Shown piece by piece: positions 1-5,101 of a stretch of 5,101 nucleotides of DNA; within the stretch, counting starts at the first letter, position 1; each line of letters starts with the position of its first letter. The stretch is from positions 1-5,101 of the forward strand of contig JAPHUI010000376.1 in assembly GCA_026193755.1 (NCBI GenBank), in the 5' to 3' direction. Both the position numbers and the translations under genes were made by a program. Under the pieces are notes generated by a model that was not told where the DNA came from, did no database searches, and saw only the letters and a list, made by a program, of their open reading frames with translations. This DNA is from Ignavibacteriaceae bacterium. GTDB lineage: Bacteria > Bacteroidota > Ignavibacteria > Ignavibacteriales > Ignavibacteriaceae.

Positions 1-963
1 AAGTGTTGGGGACCAATTGGCGAGATACATATTGTCAGTAATTATATCAAAGGTAATACAGTTCAAACAAATTATTATGGAGGTGGTGGTATTAATATAT
101 CAGAATGCACTACTAATACACCAATAATAGAAAATAATATTATAGTTGATAATTTTTCAAGTAAATATGGGGGTGGAATATTAATAGATCTGAATTTAGA
201 TAATTCGTTCAAACCCGGATTAAATACACATCAAAGTGTACCCAAATATGGAGATGATTTAAGCGAACAATTTCTAGTAAACAATACAATATATAATAAT
301 AGTGCCGCTGTTTCAGGTGGTGGTTTCTATGCTGCAAATAATATGACTGCGAACATTATGAATTGTATATTGTGGGAAAACACGGCCCCGAATAATCCTC
401 AAATTGGAGGAGACGTGAATGTTGTATATTCTGATGTGGAAGGTGGATTCCCAGGAGAACACAATATTGATGTTAATCCATCATTTGCAGATACTCTATT
501 TCATTTGGCAGATACAAGCTTATGCATAGGTGCTGGGATAGATTCTTTGGATATTGGCGGAACAATGCATTATTGTCCCCCATTCTGCTATTATGGAGGC
601 CCCCGTCCAAATCCGCCCGGTTCAATGCCAGATATTGGAGCCTGTGAGTCTTCACTACCAAATCCTGTAAGTGTAGATAATTACCTATTATCTATTCCTG
701 ATGAGTATTCGCTTTCTCAGAATTATCCAAATCCATTCAATCCAAGCACAACCATAAAATTTGCAATACCTGAAAGAAAATTTGTTGAGCTCAGGATTTA
801 CGATATCCTCGGAAGAGAGGTTGAGCTTTTTTTAAATGAAGAGCAGGATGCTGGATACTATGAATTAAACTTTGATGCATCTCAACTTTCAACCGGAGTT
901 TATTTCTATCAAATAAAAGCAGGAAATTATATTGAAACAAAGAAGATGATGCTGATGAAGTAA
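1..963 (+). CDS. Secreted right-handed beta-helix protein with T9SS type A sorting domain (5' end missing)
   Basis: The frame is open from the first base to the TAA at 961-963, giving 320 visible residues; the start is outside the window. Residues 1-125 carry irregular beta-helix coils: GGGI/GGGF turns at residues 28-31, 57-60 and 106-109, and 'NN-x-I' strands at 45-48 and 94-97. Residues about 122-165 have the 'CILWENTA ... YSDVEGG ... NIDVNPSFAD' pattern common at the end of such helices (choice-of-anchor Q-like proteins), followed by 'CIGAG ... DIGACES' near 175-217. Residues about 235-320 form a T9SS type A C-terminal domain (LSQNYPNPFNPSTT, then GVYFYQIKAGNY and a basic-hydrophobic tail). 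By family knowledge the protein is exported by Sec, then moved across the outer membrane by T9SS, which removes the domain. The helix may bind or cleave polysaccharide or act as an adhesin; no catalytic residues can be identified, so the function is unknown. Residues 175-215 contain four cysteines that could form disulfides. Confidence 0.9.
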   Translation, partial: KCWGPIGEIHIVSNYIKGNTVQTNYYGGGGINISECTTNTPIIENNIIVDNFSSKYGGGILIDLNLDNSFKPGLNTHQSVPKYGDDLSEQFLVNNTIYNNSAAVSGGGFYAANNMTANIMNCILWENTAPNNPQIGGDVNVVYSDVEGGFPGEHNIDVNPSFADTLFHLADTSLCIGAGIDSLDIGGTMHYCPPFCYYGGPRPNPPGSMPDIGACESSLPNPVSVDNYLLSIPDEYSLSQNYPNPFNPSTTIKFAIPERKFVELRIYDILGREVELFLNEEQDAGYYELNFDASQLSTGVYFYQIKAGNYIETKKMMLMK

Positions 964-973
964 AAGTGCATAT

Positions 974-1003
974 TTGAAACATACCGGCAAAAATGCGTAT
1001 TAG
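974..1003 (+). promoter_or_regulatory. Weak promoter-like -35/-10 pair before the S41 peptidase gene
   Basis: TTGAAA at 974-979 and TATTAG at 998-1003 are separated by 18 bases and resemble a housekeeping promoter. The Bacteroidota-type TAnnTTTG -7 element is not present after the TTTG at 973-976. The rest of the gap up to 1094 offers other AT-rich hexamers (for example TAATAT at 1052-1057), so this is only one of several weak candidates. The peptidase gene could equally be read through from the beta-helix gene, which lies only 131 bases upstream. Confidence 0.15.
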
Positions 1004-1025
1004 CCTTATATCACATATTATAAGC
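1003..1025 (+). terminator. Weak AT-rich inverted repeat, possible terminator
   Basis: CTTATA at 1005-1010 pairs with TATAAG at 1019-1024 across an 8-base loop. If the C at 1005 is bulged, GC at 1003-1004 can instead pair with GC at 1024-1025. A T-rich stretch (1031-1042) follows 6-17 bases later. It lies 40 bases after the beta-helix gene's stop, where a terminator would be expected, but the stem is almost all A-T pairs and may be chance in AT-rich DNA. Confidence 0.25.
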
Positions 1026-1065
1026 ACCTGGTTTATTTTGTTATAAATTTCTAATATAGATTAAT

Positions 1066-1098
1066 ATGAAAAACAGATATGTGAGAATATCCTTTTGA
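1066..1098 (+). other. Ten-codon ATG frame overlapping the TTG start of the peptidase gene
   Basis: An ATG at 1066 opens MKNRYVRISF and ends at TGA 1096-1098. That stop overlaps the TTG start (1095-1097) of the S41 gene in a TTGA arrangement. The ATG-AAA-AAC opening after an A/T-rich stretch looks like a genuine Bacteroidota start for an exported protein. There are three readings. It may be a small leader frame coupled to the TTG start, or chance. It may also be the true gene start separated by a one-base frameshift: one extra T in the TTTT run at 1093-1096 would join it in frame to LKLFRVFILT and simply lengthen the signal peptide's basic region. The sequence alone cannot decide. Confidence 0.35.
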
Positions 1099-2945
1099 AG
1101 CTGTTTCGTGTTTTTATATTAACAGTGATTAATTATAGCATTATCTTCTCCCAAACCGGTACTACAGATAATTGGAGATACGTTCCTTCTTTAAAAAGGG
1201 ATTTACATCCTTATGAAAAATTTAAAACTCCTCCTATTACTAAATCTCCGGGTCATTATACTAAAAAAGACTGGCAAGCATTGATAGATTCTGTCTGGGG
1301 ACCCGGATTACCAACATCTGAGAAACTTGCAATTTTTGATTCAGCATTCAATCAAATCGATTGGTGGTATGGAGCTTTTATGAACTTGGACGTTGATATT
1401 GATTCATTGAGAGATTTATATAGACCAGAAATTCAAAACGGAGTAAGTAGGGGAAGATTTGCTGCAATAATGAACTACTTTTCGATGGCGCTTAAAGATG
1501 CACACACTATGATTATAGATATACCGGTAAATTGGGGTACATACCCTCAACCAGGTATTTCGCTCTTTGTCATAGGTACTTGGATAAATAATTTTTACTT
1601 TGGTGCGAACCTTACTCCTTTACCGGACAGTTCATTATTAGTTTATAAAGCATTATCTAATCATACATTAGGATTAGTCGAAGGGGATATTGTCCTTGGA
1701 TATGATGGGGTTCCATGGAAAGTGCTATACAAAGAATTATTGGATGCACAACTACCGATTTTACCAACCTGGGTTTGGGGCAGTACCGATGAGTCTATGA
1801 CACACATATTCCTGCAGAGTGCAGGTTTGAATTGGCATTTATTTGATACTATTGATATAATAAAGCATAACACCGGTGACACTTTACATCTACCAACTTC
1901 ACTTCTTGCTTCGCAAACTGGAGATATATGGGGTAATGAGCAATTACCTGTTCCGGGTGTTCCTATGCCGAATGTCTTTGAAGATGATTATGTTAGCTGG
2001 GGAATTGTCGAAGGCACTCAAATCGGTTACATATATGTTGCTTCCTGGGATCGAGACCCACAATTGCATATTTCTCAGCAATTTTATTATGCCGTTGATA
2101 GTTTAATGAACTATAACGAAACTAGAGGATTAATAATTGATTTTCGATTAAATTATGGTGGATGGATGATAGTTGCACATGGAGGTTATTCACTATTGTT
2201 TAATACATCTGTTAAAAAAGTTGCTTTTGATATTCGAGGTGACCCCAATAATCATTTTTATATGATACCTCATCCAACCTTTACTGCTGAACTTTTTACG
2301 ATTCCGGGGAATCCTTCGTCATATTATGATAAACCAATTGCAGTACTTGCTGGTCCGGGTTCAGTCAGTAATGGTGATTGGGAAACATTAAGAATGAAAT
2401 TCCATCCGATGACTAGAACATTTGGTAAAAAAACAAACGGAGCTTTTACTTCGTCAGATTTACCGGATCTGGGAAACCCGGATTGGTTTTTTACAAAGGC
2501 AACAGGAAGTGGTTATTTACTTGATGGACATATTTACCTTGCTCATACCAGTGCAGAAATTGATACGGAAGTCTGGTTAACTCAGCAGGGGGTTATTGAA
2601 GGTAAAGATGATGTTGTTGAGGCTGCAATTGAATGGATCAATAATACCGCTTCTGTTAACAACAATGAAAATGAAATTATTAAAAATTACTTTTTAGATC
2701 AAAATTTTCCAAATCCTTTTAACCCTGCTACAACAATCAAATATCAAATCCCGGAATTAAGTTTTGTAGCACTTAAAGTTTTTGATGTTTTAGGAAATGA
2801 AATTGCTACACTTGTTAACGAAGAAAAACCAACTGGTACGTATAAGATAATATGGAATGCAGAAAACTTACCAAGCGGAGTTTATTTCTATCAGTTAAAA
2901 GCTGGGAGTTATATCGACACTAAGAAGGTGGTACTCCTTCGTTAA
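1095..2945 (+). CDS. Secreted S41-family peptidase (Tricorn/CTP-like) with PDZ-like segment and T9SS domain
   Basis: 616 residues. Residues 1-20 (KLFR, then a hydrophobic stretch ending FSQ) form a Sec signal peptide. Residues 50-140 are the N-terminal helical part, ending in KDAHT with His137. Residues about 165-265 include a PDZ-like segment (GLVEGDIVLGYDGVP at 192-206). Residues 300-515 are the S41 catalytic fold: GYIYVASW at 311-318, GLIIDFRLNYGG at 345-356, IAVLAGPGSVSNGD at 415-428, FGKKTNGAF at 443-451, and a closing EVWLTQQGV with GKDDVVEAAIEW. Residues 532-616 are a T9SS type A sorting domain. Ser425 aligns with the S41 nucleophile. The Lys expected 25 residues later in Tsp/CtpB enzymes is Ala450, so a Tricorn-like Ser/His mechanism using His137 is more likely (inference). 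The substrate is unknown; the site of action is the cell surface or outside. The TTG start was chosen because the frame has a stop at 1062-1064 and no other ATG/GTG/TTG keeps the signal peptide; the next in-frame ATG is residue 96. A frameshift from the ATG at 1066 is the alternative. Confidence 0.88.
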   Translation: MKLFRVFILTVINYSIIFSQTGTTDNWRYVPSLKRDLHPYEKFKTPPITKSPGHYTKKDWQALIDSVWGPGLPTSEKLAIFDSAFNQIDWWYGAFMNLDVDIDSLRDLYRPEIQNGVSRGRFAAIMNYFSMALKDAHTMIIDIPVNWGTYPQPGISLFVIGTWINNFYFGANLTPLPDSSLLVYKALSNHTLGLVEGDIVLGYDGVPWKVLYKELLDAQLPILPTWVWGSTDESMTHIFLQSAGLNWHLFDTIDIIKHNTGDTLHLPTSLLASQTGDIWGNEQLPVPGVPMPNVFEDDYVSWGIVEGTQIGYIYVASWDRDPQLHISQQFYYAVDSLMNYNETRGLIIDFRLNYGGWMIVAHGGYSLLFNTSVKKVAFDIRGDPNNHFYMIPHPTFTAELFTIPGNPSSYYDKPIAVLAGPGSVSNGDWETLRMKFHPMTRTFGKKTNGAFTSSDLPDLGNPDWFFTKATGSGYLLDGHIYLAHTSAEIDTEVWLTQQGVIEGKDDVVEAAIEWINNTASVNNNENEIIKNYFLDQNFPNPFNPATTIKYQIPELSFVALKVFDVLGNEIATLVNEEKPTGTYKIIWNAENLPSGVYFYQLKAGSYIDTKKVVLLR

Positions 2946-2989
2946 AACTAGAAAGAATGATTTTACTATTGGAAGAATATAATTCCGTG

Positions 2990-3018
2990 CTGTTGTGGAT
3001 AATATTAATCCTCAACAG
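2990..3018. terminator. Hairpin at the convergent gene junction, candidate shared terminator
   Basis: CTGTTG-T-GGAT at 2990-3000 is complementary to ATCC-T-CAACAG at 3008-3018, giving 10 paired positions with a single T-T mismatch and a 7-base loop. The junction between the two converging genes is only 59 bases long, and this is its strongest structure. It extends into the last four codons of the minus-strand gene, and that gene's TAA stop (3005-3007) sits in the loop. No long T run follows the stem on either strand, so it is not a textbook intrinsic terminator. It could act as a weak bidirectional terminator or protect mRNA 3' ends. Confidence 0.45.
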
Positions 3019-5101
3019 TTGCGAAGTCAGTGTCAGGTATTTCTAAGTTTGTGAACTCTTTAGTAATCGAAGTATCAGATTCCGGATATTCATATAATGG
3101 CATTCTTTTTTCAGTCTCACCGATACTGTAACCATAAACATCGGTGTATTCTTCTTTATTCTCGCCAATTTCTTCTAGCTGATTAAGGTATTCGCTTATT
3201 GATTTCGATTCAATAATAATAACCTTCTTCATTTGTTCAATTATCGGGCTGTGAGATCTGGTACTGTCGTGCTGGAATTCAAGTACTCTTCTTCCGTAAC
3301 GGGTAATGCCGATTACTCTGAATGTAAGGCTTTTTCCAACTCCGGGAAGATTAAGCACGTTTCTATCGGAGGCCAGGAAAGGAATATTCTCAGCTTTGCG
3401 GATTGAATTAATATTTGCTATAATATTCTCTGCATCTTCAGCGAGGTTCTTTGTTAGTTCAATGCTACTTTCTGAAAGATTACCAATTACTTTTTCTTCA
3501 ATACTTTCCTGAATTGAACGTGCATTCGGAGCAAAATTAAAGTAATTTTCCATATATCCTTTCACTGTGAATGTGTAATATGGAAGAACTCCTATATCAT
3601 TCATTACTTCTCGAAGCTTTAAATTATGTCCTCTTCTTGAAGAAGCAGTGGTGAATACATGCTGATTCGTAACAATCCATCCTGCATTAATCAATTTCTT
3701 TACCGCTTCTTCTACTTCAGGAGTAATTTCCATCGGTGATTCGAAATGAGTTTGTATTACAAATTGCTTAATACCTATTTTTGTTGCTTTTTCTTTAAAA
3801 CTCTTTAAAGTACTAACAAGATTTTCCGTAATTCTCTGTGGAAGATATACAGGAAGTCTTGTACCTAACCTTATTCGCTTGATTTCAGCATATTTTTTAT
3901 CACCAGGTCGATTAGTATTCTTTTGCTTTTTCCTTTTTGCCATCCGGTAAATCGCATCAAGAATTTGTTCCAAAGATTTGTCAGAACTCATTAGAGCATC
4001 CCCACCGGTTATAAGTATGTCTCTTAACTGGGAATCATTTTCAAAATATTCCATTAATCTTTCAAGTCTTTCAGGCCATGTTTCATTTGGTTTTAGTTTA
4101 TTCAGGTTAAAATTCAGATAGCCATTTTGAAAGTCATACATACGCTGGCAGGAAGAACACAAACCACCACAAGCTCTTCCTACGGTATCGGGTATTAGGA
4201 TTGCTACTTCAGGGTATCTTCTATGTACATTGTGATGTGAAGGAAGAATCCAACCTGCTGCATTAGGTTTTCCTGGTTCGACTTTATCTTCCTTTTCCCA
4301 TGCGATAAGAAATCCGAATTCGTCAATCAGTTGTCGGCTGTAAACAACGTAATGTCTTATTGCAAGATCAGCGCCGACTGCGAAGTAGGGGACACGAACA
4401 TGCAATAGTGACAGGTAATATGGATTAACAAAGAATGGGATTCCTTTTTTCTCAGCCTCGTATAAAATTTTCATTGTATCAGGATCGAGCGAGTAACCAA
4501 GGAATTCATTTAACAAATCAGGTGAGCGAACTGCAAATCTCAAGTGAAATGTACTTTCTTTCCACCACTCAAGAGCGATTTCTAATTTTTTAGTTCTACC
4601 GAGCTCAAGATCAAATTTGTATTTTGAGTCATTAATTTCACCTTCGTCAATCTTATCAATAATTATATTCAAAATTCTTTCTCTATTCTCTTCATGCAGC
4701 TTTACTATTCTAGGATCTAAACCGGAAGGAAACCTGTCCATCCATTCTTTAAGTTGTTCTCTGGTATATTCTTTTTTTGTTTCTTTACTCATTAATTGTC
4801 TGAAAAGATGAATCATATCCTCGAAGAAATCTGGCTTTGCACCACCGGTGCCTTTGTTAACTCCAAGCCAGAGCAATTTTATTGGGTTACTAACTGCTAG
4901 CTGACCGCGCAGATTTAAATCAATAAATTCTCGTCCGGCATTATCAATGTAATCAAGAATTCTTATAGCAGCGATATCACTCCAATCCAAAGTTTTAAAT
5001 GATATTCCACTTTCAATTCCTTTTTCATAGTAATTAATTGCATCCGGTTTATCCTTAATTTGATCAAGTATCCAGTGTTTAACACCCACGAGTGCTTCGG
5101 T
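3005..5101 (-). CDS. KamA-family radical SAM/PLP 2,3-aminomutase, long form, glutamate-type substrate residues (5' end probably missing)
   Basis: Open from the right edge to TAA at 3007-3005; residues are numbered from the GTG at 5089. That GTG may not be the start, since four further codons (T-E-A-L) are open upstream to the edge. Residues 1 to about 175 are an extension absent from ordinary lysine 2,3-aminomutase (LAM, about 416 residues). Homology begins near 180-230 (NPYYLSLLH), then HRRYPEVAILIPDT and the cluster motif Cys307-x3-Cys311-x2-Cys314 with Arg316, matching LAM Arg134, the carboxylate ligand. TGGDAL (361-366), RIRLGTRLPVYLPQRIT (405-421) and THFESPMEIT (447-456) follow the LAM order. 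PGVGK ends in Lys586, the expected PLP lysine. Lys510 and Asn580 replace LAM Asp293 and Asp330; the same swap is reported for Clostridium difficile glutamate 2,3-aminomutase. By family knowledge the reaction is SAM-radical 1,2-amino migration in the cytoplasm; L-glutamate to beta-glutamate is inferred. The zinc cysteines of LAM are absent. No operon partner is visible. A divergent function on another substrate remains possible. Confidence 0.9.
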   Translation of the reverse strand, partial: TEALVGVKHWILDQIKDKPDAINYYEKGIESGISFKTLDWSDIAAIRILDYIDNAGREFIDLNLRGQLAVSNPIKLLWLGVNKGTGGAKPDFFEDMIHLFRQLMSKETKKEYTREQLKEWMDRFPSGLDPRIVKLHEENRERILNIIIDKIDEGEINDSKYKFDLELGRTKKLEIALEWWKESTFHLRFAVRSPDLLNEFLGYSLDPDTMKILYEAEKKGIPFFVNPYYLSLLHVRVPYFAVGADLAIRHYVVYSRQLIDEFGFLIAWEKEDKVEPGKPNAAGWILPSHHNVHRRYPEVAILIPDTVGRACGGLCSSCQRMYDFQNGYLNFNLNKLKPNETWPERLERLMEYFENDSQLRDILITGGDALMSSDKSLEQILDAIYRMAKRKKQKNTNRPGDKKYAEIKRIRLGTRLPVYLPQRITENLVSTLKSFKEKATKIGIKQFVIQTHFESPMEITPEVEEAVKKLINAGWIVTNQHVFTTASSRRGHNLKLREVMNDIGVLPYYTFTVKGYMENYFNFAPNARSIQESIEEKVIGNLSESSIELTKNLAEDAENIIANINSIRKAENIPFLASDRNVLNLPGVGKSLTFRVIGITRYGRRVLEFQHDSTRSHSPIIEQMKKVIIIESKSISEYLNQLEEIGENKEEYTDVYGYSIGETEKRMPLYEYPESDTSITKEFTNLEIPDTDFATVED

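Noticed and set aside
343..345. ATG at 343 as the start of a shorter secreted protein
   Set aside because: The frame is open and has beta-helix repeat motifs (GGGI, NN-x-I) from base 1; starting at 343 would cut the fold and leave no signal peptide.
473..1027. Antisense open frames at 473-661 and 791-1027
   Set aside because: They lie opposite the beta-helix/T9SS coding sequence and their translations show no domain or signal; they look like chance shadows.
1661..2106. Open frames at 1661-1882 (minus) and 1876-2106 (plus, other frame) within the peptidase gene
   Set aside because: Fully inside a well-supported S41 coding region, with no recognisable motif.
2971..2986. GGAA...TTCC inverted repeat at the convergent junction
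   Set aside because: Only four paired bases with mismatches inside; the 2990-3018 hairpin is far stronger.
3306..4811. Plus-strand open frames at 3306-3512 and 4617-4811 opposite the aminomutase
   Set aside because: Their Ser/Leu/Phe-rich translations are what the reverse of Glu/Lys-rich codons gives; they could pass for membrane peptides but have no independent support.
3005..5089. Plain annotation as lysine 2,3-aminomutase (kamA)
   Set aside because: Family membership is clear, but the two substrate-recognition aspartates are Lys510 and Asn580 and the zinc cysteines are missing, so the specific lysine function and symbol were not given.
5087..5089. GTG at 5089-5087 as the aminomutase start
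   Set aside because: The frame stays open (T-E-A-L) to the window edge with no stop, so the gene is treated as running off the window; GTG cannot be excluded.
1..5101. CRISPR array, tRNA/rRNA, insertion sequence or phage attachment site
   Set aside because: No regularly spaced direct repeats, cloverleaf-like sequence, transposase motif or terminal repeats were seen; nearly all bases are in three coding regions.

Overview
The window looks like a chromosomal segment of a Bacteroidota/Ignavibacteriota-type bacterium (Ignavibacteria or a related FCB lineage is my best guess). The DNA is AT-rich. Two of the three genes end in a type IX secretion (T9SS) type A sorting domain of the 'LSQNYPNPFNPSTTI ... 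GVYFYQIKAG ... KKMMLMK' kind, which is typical of Ignavibacteria, Chlorobi relatives, Caldithrix and similar groups. Starts lack clear Shine-Dalgarno sequences, as is usual in this clade. This placement is inferred from protein style, not from a marker gene.

Layout: (1) positions 1-963, plus strand, hold the C-terminal 320 codons of a secreted right-handed parallel beta-helix protein with a T9SS anchor; its start lies left of the window. (2) Positions 964-1094 are a short AT-rich gap with a weak inverted repeat, a weak promoter-like pair and a 10-codon ATG frame that ends on top of the next start. (3) Positions 1095-2945, plus strand, encode a complete secreted S41-family (C-terminal-processing/Tricorn-like) peptidase with a PDZ-like segment and its own T9SS domain. 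(4) A convergent junction at 2946-3004 contains a good 11-bp-arm hairpin. (5) Positions 3005-5101, minus strand, hold a long KamA-family radical SAM/PLP aminomutase that is still open at the right edge.

The two plus-strand genes share a cell-surface destination through T9SS, but nothing shows that they work together. The minus-strand gene is cytoplasmic metabolism and is unrelated to them beyond being adjacent.

The most interesting signal is in the aminomutase. It would normally be annotated 'lysine 2,3-aminomutase', but the two aspartates that hold the substrate's side-chain amine in the lysine enzyme are replaced by Lys and Asn, the pair reported for glutamate 2,3-aminomutase. It also lacks the C-terminal zinc cysteines and has a long N-terminal extension. 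The second point of interest is that the S41 peptidase has Ala where the classical Ser-Lys dyad needs Lys, but keeps a Tricorn-style His. I see no tRNA, rRNA, CRISPR array, insertion sequence or other mobile element.
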